Notes under the pieces: model-generated
Seen by the model: the letters and a program-made list of their open reading frames with translations, nothing else
Databases searched by the model: none
Told to the model about the DNA's origin: nothing
Part shown: piece after piece, positions 34,269 through 43,495 of the stretch
How positions within the stretch are numbered: position 1 is the first letter of the stretch
How the letters are laid out: the number at the start of each line of letters is the position of its first letter
NCBI RefSeq assembly: GCF_945980375.1
Contig: NZ_CAMFQO010000004.1
Coordinates: 1 to 64,000, forward strand
From: an uncultured Eubacterium sp.
Lineage (GTDB): Bacteria > Bacillota > Clostridia > Oscillospirales > Acutalibacteraceae
Length of the DNA stretch: 64,000 nt
Direction: 5' to 3'
Position numbers and translations under genes: made by a program

Positions 34269-35945
34269 TTAGAAAAGCAAGGCTAAAAACGCCGTGCCTG
34301 TGCAAGCGTGGATAATAGCAACGACAGCCCAAACAACAAGGGCAACCAGGCCTACAACCAATGCAAGTAAAAGCAATACAATAAGAATTAACAGCAAAAG
34401 CACCAACGGGCCTTTTTTGCTCTTTTTAACAGTATCGGTAAACTGCTTTTCCTCAAACGCACTTGCAGGTGCAGGGTTTTCGTCATCATAAATAGGATAA
34501 AGAGGTAATGTTGCCTTTGCATCACAATAACCGCTGTTCCACAAAAGAGGCTCGATAAGCGACCTTACGGATGTTGCACCCTTGAGCACCTTGCCGATTG
34601 AAAAATGAATTGTATCCAAAAAGGCATCAATTATGTTTAGAAAACCGCAGGTGAGCTTATATTCTCTTGTATCGGGGCCATAAGGAGAGTCGCCGCAATA
34701 TAGGTTCTGTACCAATTCAAGAATAAAATCGGTAACCTTATTATATGCAATATCGGCAATATCGGATTTTTTAAGTCCGCATTCCTTTTTGCAAAGCCTC
34801 CAAATCTTTTTGAAGGTAAGCTTGTTGAGGAACTTGCCCACAGGCTTAATAATCCATGCATATTTCTTTACCGTTTCGCCCGGAACGGAAAACGCAGGAG
34901 TCATTTCTGCAAGGCGGTCAATATCGTTGCCCATTGCCCAAATAACCTCGGCAATCATACCGAAGAAGAAATCCTTCATATAATCCGGAAAGCTCTTGCC
35001 CTTTGTATCAAGACCGTCAACGTTATCTACATATACGGTTTCAACGTCAATCTTTGCGTCTCTTGGGTCAAAGGTAACATTTCTGATTGCAGGAGGACAG
35101 CCGATAAAAGCACCGCAGGCAACATCGTAAAACTTATTGCCCTTCTTTGAGGTAACAACGCTGATATCGTGAACGTGGGTATGACCTGTTAACATACAGG
35201 AAAGACCTGCATCTGCAAAGATTTCTCTTGTGGTTTCGTAATTTCTCTGCATATTTCCGCCACCGATGATGTTATAAAACGGTGATGGAGAAATCATAGG
35301 ATGGTGAGTCATTGCGATAACATACTGATCATTATCGTGAGCATCCTTTAACTGCTCCAAAATCCATTTCATACAATCATCGGAGAAGCCCGAACCTCTT
35401 TCGCCCTCAGGCTTGTAGTTTGTATCATCATTTAATGCAAAAAGGCGATAACCCGGAGCAAGCTGAACTACATAACACATAGACTCCTTATGAGTTGCAA
35501 TAGCCTCACTCGGACCAAAATCATAGTACATATCCCACAGGTCATGTCTGTCCTTAACGGCAGGCACCTCGATTCTGTTATCTCCGTCATAGGCGTGCGC
35601 AATTCCATTGTCCTGAAAGTCGTGAGTTGCGGTAATTACGTACACTCTCTTTCCACGCTTTTTAAGGTCATGAAGCATTTCGATAAATTCGGTATGCGAC
35701 TCAATTTCGCCCTCGTGGGTAGTGTCTCCCGAAATAACGACTATATCGGTTGAATCGTCCTCGCAAAGCATATCAAAGCCTCTTTTTATAACAAGGGGAC
35801 TGTCCTTAATCACCATCTGTGATTTGGACTCCATTTTATCGTATGCCTTTCCCTCGGTACCTAATTTGCTTGAGTAATAATGAACATCGGTAATAAACTG
35901 AATTTTCAATGGTTCATTATTACTGCCATAAATTCTGTTTTCCAT
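34269..35945 (-). CDS. Calcineurin-like metallophosphoesterase with C-terminal membrane anchor
   Basis: 558 aa. The five metallophosphoesterase motifs are in order: 'FITDVHYY' (DxH), 'VISGDTTHEGE' (GDxxH-like), 'TATHDFQDNG' (GNHD-like, with Asn replaced by Thr/His), 'MTHHPMIS' and 'LTGHTHVHD' (GHxH). A helical domain of about 230 residues follows, then a strongly hydrophobic stretch near the C-terminus ('LVLLLLILIVLLLLALVVGL'), so it is probably tail-anchored with the enzyme in the cytoplasm. Substrate unknown. It ends close to the GH63-like gene (2 bases) and is in the same operon. Confidence 0.85.
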   Translation of the reverse strand: MENRIYGSNNEPLKIQFITDVHYYSSKLGTEGKAYDKMESKSQMVIKDSPLVIKRGFDMLCEDDSTDIVVISGDTTHEGEIESHTEFIEMLHDLKKRGKRVYVITATHDFQDNGIAHAYDGDNRIEVPAVKDRHDLWDMYYDFGPSEAIATHKESMCYVVQLAPGYRLFALNDDTNYKPEGERGSGFSDDCMKWILEQLKDAHDNDQYVIAMTHHPMISPSPFYNIIGGGNMQRNYETTREIFADAGLSCMLTGHTHVHDISVVTSKKGNKFYDVACGAFIGCPPAIRNVTFDPRDAKIDVETVYVDNVDGLDTKGKSFPDYMKDFFFGMIAEVIWAMGNDIDRLAEMTPAFSVPGETVKKYAWIIKPVGKFLNKLTFKKIWRLCKKECGLKKSDIADIAYNKVTDFILELVQNLYCGDSPYGPDTREYKLTCGFLNIIDAFLDTIHFSIGKVLKGATSVRSLIEPLLWNSGYCDAKATLPLYPIYDDENPAPASAFEEKQFTDTVKKSKKGPLVLLLLILIVLLLLALVVGLVALVVWAVVAIIHACTGTAFLALLF

Positions 35946-35947
35946 AT

Positions 35948-38644
35948 TTATTCCCCTTTTATTTCAAGGACACCTGATTTTACATTATTGTCAAATGTAA
36001 ACTCCAGACTGCCTTTATTTCTTTCAACAAAGTCGATTTCCTTTCCGTCAAGATAAGCCTTGTAGCTATGCTCATCACTCAGTGTAACAATCATACTGTA
36101 TTTTTCGTTATTACCGAAATACTTAAATGATATTTCGGCACTACGCTCTGTTACTTTTTGATAATCTGTCCACAAATCAAGACCTGTTGTAACCGTTCCC
36201 GGCTTGTAGTAGGCATTTGCCCAAATGCAAATAGGTGCAGACAGACCGCCGAAATTATGGAACCATCCGCCGCGACGAGTCTTAATACCAAAGCATTCAT
36301 AGGTAAAATATGAGAAGTCGGTTTCCTCTCTCCACATTTCAAGAGCACGGTTTGCAATTTCAAATGCAAAATCAGTGTCCGCATTATCAAGCATTGTTTT
36401 CCATACAAACCACTGATGGCTCATCCAAACATTTCCGTTCCAATAGCCGTCATCAAAGTAGTACGACGCCGACATATCAACAGCTGAAACACCTGCGTTT
36501 GACCACATTTCGTTTGAATTTTTGATGTGAGAAATAAGCCTTTGCTTTCGCTCGCCGTCAACGGCACCTGCGATAAGAGGATATACACCGTCAAAGCCCT
36601 TATCCCAATTTTCGCCGTCCTCGGTTTTCATAATATAAGGAGCATTTTTATCCCTATCGTACATTGTGTAGCCGAAATAGCCTGACTCCTCGTCCCAAGC
36701 AAGCATATTAAGTGCATTTGAAGAATACTCGATATCTGCATCGTAAACGGCAATATCATCAGCCTTGCCGAGATACGACGCAACCATTTTCATAATTTTA
36801 CCTGCACGAATAATTTGGCTTGTTGAAAGGCACGGACAGGAATATTCCTCTGCCTTGTCGGCAATCATTTTTACCTGAGCAGGATAATCGTCCATACCCG
36901 AGCAGGAATACCAATAATCGTAAGTAGTTAAAAGTCCGTTTCCAAACTTTGCACAGGTTGAATTATGTGTTCTTCCACGCAAAAATTCATAATATAGCTT
37001 CATTTTGTCATAAAGAAAATCGAGCCTTGATTTGTCATTTGTGCGTTTCAAAAGCTCAAGGTACTCTACAAACTGTGTAGGCACAAGGGAGCCGTGAAGC
37101 AAAAAGCAAAAGTCATCGTTGTCCTCATCACACAAATACATATCAAGTGCGTATTTGCAAAGCTCATTGCTGAATTCAAGCAAGCCCATACCGATAAATC
37201 CGCTGTCCCAGGTATAGAAGCTGTCCCAACGCTTGCCGGGAGTGTGATGAATAACATTTTCGCCGTGGCAGTAAACGGGATATACTGTGTTGGTTAAAAG
37301 AGTGGCACGCAAAATATCGGTTGAAAGCTTATATTTTTCGCCATTCTTATTGAACTGTGCCGTTTCACCGGCAACATTTCTTTCGTTATAAATTGCCTCG
37401 TATTCTACATCGGTTAAAGGCTCAAAATCGGATTTTGCAACAACTGCGTACTCGGTGTGAGTGCTGTGAGGCTCTATAAAAATAGACTTGATAAGTGTAT
37501 TTTGGAAGAAGCCGTCGTCGGAGGTTTTACGCTTAAATGAATTTGAAAATGTTTCCTTCAAATCATCATAGGTGTGGTCTCCGTTTGAAAGACGGTTGAT
37601 AAGCGCATCCTCAAGGCTACCGCTTTCAAGCACACGAAAGCGAGTGTTCGGATTTGATGTAATCACCTTGAACCTGCAATCGTCATAATCAAAATCCATA
37701 TCAACGGTATAGCCCTTGCCGTTTTTCTTTGCCTCAATTTGAGGCTCAAAGCTATGCTTCATTTCAACAACCTCAAGGCTGTTTCCCTTTTCGTACACAG
37801 CAATAAAATCAAGCTCAACGCCTGCTTTGCCGAGGCTTACAAGCTCAATGCTGTCTGCATAATCAAGCTCAATAACGCAAAGGCTGTCGCTGTGAGGGAA
37901 CACGGTATTGGCACCGTTTACGCAAAACTCCGCATCACCGTCGGTTACTGTCTTATATCTGACGGCAACAACAGGATTATTGATGCCCTGTGCATCAAGA
38001 TTGTACGACACCCTGTCTCCTTTTTCACAGCCAAACGGTTTCAGGTTTAGGTAATGAACATGGGCATGGTCGCATCTGTCACCAAGACCGTAGCCGAGAT
38101 AAAACTCCTCATCCCTGAACATACCTCTGAACATACCGTCGGGAGTTTCGTTTTCCCACGGGCGAACGGCAGCATAGGCAAATTTTGCATAATCATTTGC
38201 CTTAATAAGTTTATAATTACTGTCTTTTGCCTTTATGTAATATTCCTTAGAATTCGGAAATTCAAGAGATGAATAGAAATTAAGGACAGTATTTTGAGAA
38301 AGGTCGGTATTGTTTACAAATTTAACTCTTGCAAGATAAGCCTCATCGTTTATTTTTGAAAAGGACACATCGGCATAAACCTGATCCTTCCACATAAGCT
38401 CATATCTGTATGAATAGAATGAGTAATCTGTTGAACATTTCCACAAATGATAGCTTGACGGAACCGTAACATTGGGAACAGGAGTTGATGAGTTCCAAAT
38501 GGTTGGATGAACTGTAAAATCAAAGCGTACCGCATCTGCATTGGATTTGCCGTTTTTGTTGCTTATGTCACCCATAATTCTGGACAGTCCCATATATTTT
38601 TTAGAATATGGTCCCCAAACGGGCATACAGGTCTTTTCGGACAT
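35948..38644 (-). CDS. GH63-like (alpha/alpha)6-barrel glycosidase
   Basis: 898 aa from ATG 38644, preceded by AAGGAGAAAAGT; the longer track start lacks a site and overlaps the promoter. The N-terminal half is beta-rich. The C-terminal half has (alpha/alpha)6-barrel marks of GH63/GH37: 'WDSFYTWDSGFIGMGLLEF' (catalytic Asp), 'DYWYSCSGMDDYP', 'YWNGNVWMSHQWFVW' and 'TYECFGIKTRRGGWFHNFGG' (Glu). Family members cleave alpha-glucosides, mannosylglycerate or related substrates; the specificity here is not readable. No signal peptide, so probably cytoplasmic. Confidence 0.8.
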   Translation of the reverse strand: MSEKTCMPVWGPYSKKYMGLSRIMGDISNKNGKSNADAVRFDFTVHPTIWNSSTPVPNVTVPSSYHLWKCSTDYSFYSYRYELMWKDQVYADVSFSKINDEAYLARVKFVNNTDLSQNTVLNFYSSLEFPNSKEYYIKAKDSNYKLIKANDYAKFAYAAVRPWENETPDGMFRGMFRDEEFYLGYGLGDRCDHAHVHYLNLKPFGCEKGDRVSYNLDAQGINNPVVAVRYKTVTDGDAEFCVNGANTVFPHSDSLCVIELDYADSIELVSLGKAGVELDFIAVYEKGNSLEVVEMKHSFEPQIEAKKNGKGYTVDMDFDYDDCRFKVITSNPNTRFRVLESGSLEDALINRLSNGDHTYDDLKETFSNSFKRKTSDDGFFQNTLIKSIFIEPHSTHTEYAVVAKSDFEPLTDVEYEAIYNERNVAGETAQFNKNGEKYKLSTDILRATLLTNTVYPVYCHGENVIHHTPGKRWDSFYTWDSGFIGMGLLEFSNELCKYALDMYLCDEDNDDFCFLLHGSLVPTQFVEYLELLKRTNDKSRLDFLYDKMKLYYEFLRGRTHNSTCAKFGNGLLTTYDYWYSCSGMDDYPAQVKMIADKAEEYSCPCLSTSQIIRAGKIMKMVASYLGKADDIAVYDADIEYSSNALNMLAWDEESGYFGYTMYDRDKNAPYIMKTEDGENWDKGFDGVYPLIAGAVDGERKQRLISHIKNSNEMWSNAGVSAVDMSASYYFDDGYWNGNVWMSHQWFVWKTMLDNADTDFAFEIANRALEMWREETDFSYFTYECFGIKTRRGGWFHNFGGLSAPICIWANAYYKPGTVTTGLDLWTDYQKVTERSAEISFKYFGNNEKYSMIVTLSDEHSYKAYLDGKEIDFVERNKGSLEFTFDNNVKSGVLEIKGE

Positions 38645-38692
38645 ACTTTTCTCCTTATTTGAGTTAAATTTAACAATCAAAAGTTTACAAAT

Positions 38693-38721
38693 ATTATGAG
38701 TTAAAAAGCACAATTTGTCAA
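38693..38721 (-). promoter_or_regulatory. Promoter of the GH63-like/metallophosphoesterase unit
   Basis: Minus strand TTGACA (38721-38716), 17-bp spacer, CATAAT (38698-38693). Confidence 0.75.
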
Positions 38722-38760
38722 TACAATATATGGCAATACTCTCTTATTTTTTAACTTTTA

Positions 38761-38789
38761 TTGACAAAGATTGCCTAATAGATTATTAT
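38761..38789 (+). promoter_or_regulatory. Promoter of the Wzz/BY-kinase/CpsB operon
   Basis: TTGACA (38761-38766), 17-bp spacer, TATTAT (38784-38789). Confidence 0.75.
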
Positions 38790-38840
38790 ATTATTAATAT
38801 TAATTCTTTGCAGACAGTTTGAACGAAATGGAGCTTTTAT

Positions 38841-39632
38841 ATGAATATTGATGAAAATGTACGCAAGATACTTATTTCTCTGTTAAGGAAATGGAAGGTC
38901 TTGGTTGTATTTGCAATTATCGGTGCCCTGCTTGGATACTTTTACACGGCAAACATAACAAAGCTTACATACACATCAACGGTGGAATTTCTTGCCTCTA
39001 CTGTTGACACAAGCAGTGAGCTTAAGGAAGCATACCCAAATGTTGATGACGTCAGAATAAGCAACACCAGCAAAATGAATTACACAACAATGATGCTTGC
39101 AACATACATTGAAATTATGAACACAAACGAGTTTGCTACAAATGTTGCGCAAGGGCTGAACAATCGCCTTAATTCAAGCTACACCGGTGCTTACATCAAA
39201 AGTGTAATGAATATTGAAGCGGTTGAGGATACCGCCATGTTCAAAATCAGTGTAACAACCGAAAGCAACGAAAAATCATACGAAATTGCTCATCAGCTTG
39301 AAACAGAGGTTCCCAAGATGATGAAGAACACAAACAGCGGTCTTGTTCAAGCAACTGTACAGGACAAGCCTATTAAGGCCTCCACCGCAGGAAGCAAGGG
39401 CTATCCAAAGAAATGCCTTATCGGAGCAATAGGCGGATTACTTGTTGCGGCAGCATATGTTATTCTTCGCAACCTTCTTGATATTAGAATTCGCAGCAGT
39501 GAGGAGCTTATTGAGAGATACGATATCCCTGTTCTCGGTAACATACCTAATTACGAAATCAAAAACGCATCCACCCGTTCAAGAGAAATTGACGAGGCAT
39601 ACATAACAAAGGAAAAAGGAGATGAAAGATAA
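38841..39632 (+). CDS. Wzz/CapA-type polysaccharide co-polymerase (kinase activator)
   Basis: 263 aa. Two membrane helices (about 18-38 and 192-212) flank an extracellular loop, the layout of CpsC/CapA/YveK. The N-terminal helix is 'WKVLVVFAIIGALLGYFYTA'; the second, 'CLIGAIGGLLVAAAYVILRN', is followed by the cytoplasmic 'SEELIERYDIPVLGNIP' tail that activates the partner kinase. It sets polymer length and recruits the BY-kinase encoded directly downstream (start codons overlap by one base). Confidence 0.92.
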   Translation: MNIDENVRKILISLLRKWKVLVVFAIIGALLGYFYTANITKLTYTSTVEFLASTVDTSSELKEAYPNVDDVRISNTSKMNYTTMMLATYIEIMNTNEFATNVAQGLNNRLNSSYTGAYIKSVMNIEAVEDTAMFKISVTTESNEKSYEIAHQLETEVPKMMKNTNSGLVQATVQDKPIKASTAGSKGYPKKCLIGAIGGLLVAAAYVILRNLLDIRIRSSEELIERYDIPVLGNIPNYEIKNASTRSREIDEAYITKEKGDER

Positions 39633-40549
39633 TGGCTAAAAAGAAAGACAAAAAAAACAGCACAATCTCCTCCCGTCAGCTTCTCAAAAATATTGAAATG
39701 GACCCATCTCTCAAGTTTAGAGTTGAGGAAGCATACAAAAGCATAAGAACAAACATTATGTTTTCCGTAATGAAAAAGGGCTGTAAAACCATTGTTGTTT
39801 CTTCTTCAGTTCCAAACGAAGGCAAAACGACAACCACAATTAACATTGCCATCGCTCTTTCTCAGGCTAACCAAAGGGTGCTTCTCATTGACGGTGATTT
39901 GCGTAAACCAAAGATTCATCACTATTTTTCCGTGCCGAATTCTCCCGGTCTTACAAACTATCTCGGCAACAAAGTCGGCGCAACCGGTACAGGCCAAACC
40001 GATTTGTATTCGGTAATTCACCCAACAGAATACGAAAATCTTTCTGTTCTATGCTCAGGCTCTATTCCGCCGAATCCGGCAGAAATCCTTGGCAGTGAGC
40101 CTATGGCAGAATTTCTTGAGGAAATAGGCAGAGACTTTGACTACATTATTATCGACACTCCGCCGCTTAATGTTGTATCGGACGCTTTACCTGTTATAAG
40201 AGAAAGCGACGGTGTTGTTCTTGTTGTGCGTTCCAACCAATCAACTCATCCCGAAATTCAAAAGACAATTTCCGCGCTTGAGTTTATTGATGCAAAAATA
40301 CTTGGATTTGTTGTAAACTTTGCAGAGTCGAGCCGTTCAAAATACGGCTATAACAAATACGGCAGATACCGTTACGGCAAATACAGAGCAGGCTATGGTT
40401 ACGGTGCATACGGAGGATACGGTAATTACGGTTACGGCAATTACGGTTACGGTAATTACGGCTATGGAAATTATGGCTACGGCAATTACGGATACGGCTA
40501 TGGATACGATTACGGTATACCACGCAAAAACCAAGACGAAAGACAATAG
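39632..40549 (+). CDS. Bacterial tyrosine kinase (CpsD/CapB type) with long Gly/Tyr repeat tail
   Basis: 305 aa. Walker A 'SSVPNEGKTTTTINIA', Walker A' 'VLLIDGDLRKPKIH' and Walker B 'YIIIDTPPLNVVSD' identify a BY-kinase. The C-terminal 60 residues are a Tyr-rich tail: 'SKYGYNKYGRYRYGKYRAGYGYG' then about five direct copies of GNYGY. BY-kinases carry a C-terminal tyrosine cluster that is autophosphorylated, usually of 4-7 Tyr; more than 20 Tyr are visible here. It acts with the Wzz-like protein upstream and the CpsB phosphatase downstream. Confidence 0.92.
   Translation: MAKKKDKKNSTISSRQLLKNIEMDPSLKFRVEEAYKSIRTNIMFSVMKKGCKTIVVSSSVPNEGKTTTTINIAIALSQANQRVLLIDGDLRKPKIHHYFSVPNSPGLTNYLGNKVGATGTGQTDLYSVIHPTEYENLSVLCSGSIPPNPAEILGSEPMAEFLEEIGRDFDYIIIDTPPLNVVSDALPVIRESDGVVLVVRSNQSTHPEIQKTISALEFIDAKILGFVVNFAESSRSKYGYNKYGRYRYGKYRAGYGYGAYGGYGNYGYGNYGYGNYGYGNYGYGNYGYGYGYDYGIPRKNQDERQ
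40380..40519 (+). repeat. In-frame tandem repeat coding for GNYGY units
   Basis: Repeated 15-bp units of the form GGTTACGGCAATTAC (variants GGYTAYGGYAATTAY) inside the BY-kinase gene, giving GYGNY in protein. Synonymous differences between units show the array is not a very recent expansion. Confidence 0.9.
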
Positions 40550-40570
40550 CACAAAAGGAATTAAACGCAA

Positions 40571-41293
40571 ATGATTATTGAAAATCTTGTAGAAACCCAT
40601 TGCCACATTATTCCCGGAATTGACGACGGAGCAAAGGATATTGAAACAAGCCTCGCCATGATTAAGCATTTGCAGGAGCAGGGTGCAAAAAAGATTATTT
40701 TAACTCCGCATTACTATTCGGACACTATATCGCTTGATGATTTTTTAAGGCAACGCGACAAGGCATTTAACGAGCTTTACAAGGCTCTTCCGAGCGGAAG
40801 CCCTACCCTTATACCTGCCGCAGAGGTTTTTATAAGCAAATACCTTTTTAACAATCAAAGCATTGATGAGCTTAAGATCGCGGGTTCAAACTATATTTTA
40901 ATTGAGCATCCGTTTTCGTGCAGCTTTTCGGACAACAGCTACGACAGGCTTATGAATATGTACTGCGATTACGGTGCACGGCCTATTCTTGCTCATATTG
41001 AAAGATACCCTGCACTTATGGACGACATGTACAGGCTTGAGGATTACATTCAGATGGGATGCTTAACTCAGGTAAATGTTTCATCATTTTCAGAGGCTCA
41101 CAGAAGCATAAGAAAAAAACTGTTTAAGCTGCTCGACACAGGTCACATTCATCTTATCGGCTCTGACTGTCACAACCTGACATCAAGAATCCCCGACTAT
41201 GAGGACGGCGTTAAAGAGATTATCAAAAAGAGCGGTCAGGAGGCTGTTGACACTTTAATCAAAAACGCAAACATTTTAACATCAAACGTATAA
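40571..41293 (+). CDS. CpsB/YwqE-type tyrosine-protein phosphatase (PHP family)
   Basis: 240 aa. PHP metal ligands are seen in 'ETHCHIIPGIDDGAKD', 'LTPHYY', 'ILAHIERYP' and 'HLIGSDCHNL'. These manganese enzymes dephosphorylate the tyrosine tail of the cognate BY-kinase and thereby control polysaccharide output. It is the third gene of the Wzz-kinase-phosphatase operon. The start is the first of two in-frame possibilities, ATG 40571, 21 bases after the kinase stop. Confidence 0.93.
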   Translation: MIIENLVETHCHIIPGIDDGAKDIETSLAMIKHLQEQGAKKIILTPHYYSDTISLDDFLRQRDKAFNELYKALPSGSPTLIPAAEVFISKYLFNNQSIDELKIAGSNYILIEHPFSCSFSDNSYDRLMNMYCDYGARPILAHIERYPALMDDMYRLEDYIQMGCLTQVNVSSFSEAHRSIRKKLFKLLDTGHIHLIGSDCHNLTSRIPDYEDGVKEIIKKSGQEAVDTLIKNANILTSNV

Positions 41294-41302
41294 AGCATAC
41301 CA

Positions 41303-41345
41303 ATGCCCCGAATCTGTTTTTTAGAATCGGGGCATATTTTTTGTT
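41303..41345 (+). terminator. Rho-independent terminator of the BY-kinase operon
   Basis: ATGCCCCGA...TCGGGGCAT stem followed by ATTTTTTGTTTTTTG. Confidence 0.9.
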
Positions 41346-41405
41346 TTTTGACAATGGTTACCGAATACTGCCTAACCGATTCAAATATAATATACGGGTG
41401 ATGTT

Positions 41406-42434
41406 ATGAAAAAAGCACTCGAAGCGGCACAGTCGGTAGGGATTTTTGCATTAATAATTTGCTTCATTGTCTTTTCCGTTAGGGCAAAGGCACAGGCATT
41501 GGAGGGAATGAAGCTATGCCTCAATGTAATTGTGCCAACGCTTTTACCGATTTTAATACTAACCAACACGATTATAAAATCGAGTTCAAGAGCCTTTCTT
41601 GAAACGGTGTTTTCTCCCCTTGCACGACTTTTAAGGCTTCCGAAATGTGCCTGCTGTGCACTTATCTTAAGCTTGATAGGAGGATACCCGACAGGTGCAA
41701 TACTGTCCAATGAGCTTTTTAATCTGCATCTTATAGACAGTCAAACGGCAAAGAGGCTTTTGCGGTGCAGCTTTTGCGGAGGCGTGGCATTTATTATAAC
41801 TGCTGTTGGAACAATACATCTAAACAGTACAAAAACAGGAATAATAATTTATACCATAAATGTTTTGTCATCAATAATAATCTGTGTTGCAGACGGCATA
41901 ATACATCCGAACACTAACAAAAGCACACAAGAGTATTCCATAGGCTCGCAAAGCTTTTGCAATGCACTTATCAGCTCGATAGAGTGCAGTACAAAAAGTG
42001 TAGCTGTAATGTGCGGATGCATAGTATTTTTTTCTGCTATATGCGGATTGGTGAGCATACCGCCGTTTGCAATGCCGTTAATAGAAATAACAAACGGAAT
42101 ATTCAAGTTTAACGGCAGTATTTCCCTACCGTACTTATGCTTCTTTTTATCGTTTGGCGGATTATGTATACATCTGCAAATTCTTAATGTAATAAAAAGT
42201 ACGGGTATTGGATATATTGATTTTTTCGTTCACAGGGTTGTGGGCGGATTAATCTCATATTTCCTGGGAAAAGGATACATACTTTTATTTAATCCGGACA
42301 CGGAGGTTTTCAGCAACATATCTCAAATCACACCAAGGCTAAATCAAATCAACGGTAGCTTAAGCATAATTCTTCTTGCAAGCTGTATTGTTATTGTTGT
42401 TGACCTAAATAACAAAAAATCAAAATTGATATAA
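41406..42434 (+). CDS. YlbJ-like sporulation integral membrane protein
   Basis: 342 aa with about eight membrane segments. The start 'GMKLCLNVIVPTLLPILILTNTI' and 'LILSLIGGYPTGAILSNEL' are the nucleoside-recognition/YlbJ pattern (family of SpoIIIA-associated and SpmA/B-type proteins, COG3314). In Bacillus, YlbJ is a SigE-controlled membrane protein needed for normal spore cortex. A single gene here, lying after a terminator and 37 bases from the nuclease gene. Confidence 0.8.
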   Translation: MKKALEAAQSVGIFALIICFIVFSVRAKAQALEGMKLCLNVIVPTLLPILILTNTIIKSSSRAFLETVFSPLARLLRLPKCACCALILSLIGGYPTGAILSNELFNLHLIDSQTAKRLLRCSFCGGVAFIITAVGTIHLNSTKTGIIIYTINVLSSIIICVADGIIHPNTNKSTQEYSIGSQSFCNALISSIECSTKSVAVMCGCIVFFSAICGLVSIPPFAMPLIEITNGIFKFNGSISLPYLCFFLSFGGLCIHLQILNVIKSTGIGYIDFFVHRVVGGLISYFLGKGYILLFNPDTEVFSNISQITPRLNQINGSLSIILLASCIVIVVDLNNKKSKLI

Positions 42435-42470
42435 GTAACGGAATATGGTATTATTGTATTGGTGATTAAA

Positions 42471-43388
42471 ATGTACAGGAATACTATAAAGCTTATTTGC
42501 ACAATTCTTGCACTGATAATGCTTTGCTCGTGCAGTGATATAGGTGCAATAAGCCAAAGAATTGATGAAGAAAAGCAAACTACAACGCAATACACCGAGA
42601 TTGAACAATTCTCCTCTGTAAACGATGTTGAGGAATATACCTTTTTTCCGTATGTTCAAATAAACAACAATGTTCCCGAATTTGACGACACAAGCTATAC
42701 AGAATCATTTGAGCAGTACGGCGAGCTTGACAGCTTGGGAAGATGCACCTCCTGCATTGCAAACATAGGCACAGACCTAATGCCGACCGAGGAGCGCGGA
42801 GCAATAGGCTCAATAAAGCCTACCGGCTGGCAGGTGGCAAAATACGACTGTGTAGACGGCAAATATCTATACAACCGTTGTCACCTTATCGGCTATCAGC
42901 TAACAGCGGAAAATGCCAACCCAAAAAACCTTATTACAGGCACGCGCTACCTTAATGTTGACGGTATGCTTGAATTTGAAAGCATGGTTGCCGATTATGT
43001 AAAATCAACAGGCAACCACGTGCTTTACAGGGTTACGCCGATATTTAAGGGTGATGAGCTTGTTGCAAGAGGTGTGCAAATGGAGGCATACAGCATTGAG
43101 GACAACGGCAAGGGTGTTCAGTTTAATGTTTACTGCTACAATGTTCAGCCTAATATAGAAATAGACTACAAAACCGGCAACAGCAGATACGTAGGTGATG
43201 AATCGACAACGCAATACAACACAGGCGAAAGGCAGGAATATATAGTTAACACAAGCTCACGAAAATTTCACCTGCCCTCCTGCTCTGCTGTCAGCAAAAT
43301 AAAGCAGGAAAACAAAAAGGCATATATAGGATACAGAGATAATCTTGTCAAGAACGGATATGAGCCCTGCGGTCAATGCAAGCCTTGA
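42471..43388 (+). CDS. Lipoprotein DNA/RNA non-specific endonuclease (DNA-entry nuclease type)
   Basis: 305 aa from ATG 42471 (GGTGAT upstream; the track start is a TTG before that site). The signal peptide ends in lipobox 'LIMLCSC', so the protein is probably anchored outside. The nuclease core has 'GWQVAKYDCVDGKYLYNRCHLIGYQL', where 'NRCHLIG' corresponds to the DRGH-type catalytic histidine region of NucA/EndA relatives, and 'ANPKNLITGTRYLN' the Asn metal ligand. The C-terminus carries a cysteine-containing motif ('HLPSC', 'CGQC') as in the Ada-like/DUF cap of many secreted Clostridia nucleases. Likely DNA scavenging or uptake. Confidence 0.85.
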   Translation: MYRNTIKLICTILALIMLCSCSDIGAISQRIDEEKQTTTQYTEIEQFSSVNDVEEYTFFPYVQINNNVPEFDDTSYTESFEQYGELDSLGRCTSCIANIGTDLMPTEERGAIGSIKPTGWQVAKYDCVDGKYLYNRCHLIGYQLTAENANPKNLITGTRYLNVDGMLEFESMVADYVKSTGNHVLYRVTPIFKGDELVARGVQMEAYSIEDNGKGVQFNVYCYNVQPNIEIDYKTGNSRYVGDESTTQYNTGERQEYIVNTSSRKFHLPSCSAVSKIKQENKKAYIGYRDNLVKNGYEPCGQCKP

Positions 43389-43433
43389 AATTTCATTAGT
43401 TTATAAAGAGTTAATCAAATATTAATTTATTAT

Positions 43434-43462
43434 TTGATTTTTTGTGTTTATATAAGTATAAT
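43434..43462 (+). promoter_or_regulatory. Promoter of the RING-like/galU operon
   Basis: TTGATT (43434-43439), 17-bp spacer, TATAAT (43457-43462). It overlaps the 3' arm of a small hairpin (AATCAAATA/TATTTGATT, from 43413) with a T-run that may terminate the nuclease transcript. Confidence 0.7.
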
Positions 43463-43495
43463 AAAAATGATACTTAATTTTTATGGGAGAATCAT

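Noticed and set aside
40380-40519. Tandem DNA repeats that could suggest a CRISPR or minisatellite
   Set aside because: The repeats are 15 bp, contiguous, in frame and coding; there are no unique spacers. No CRISPR array or cas gene is visible in the window.
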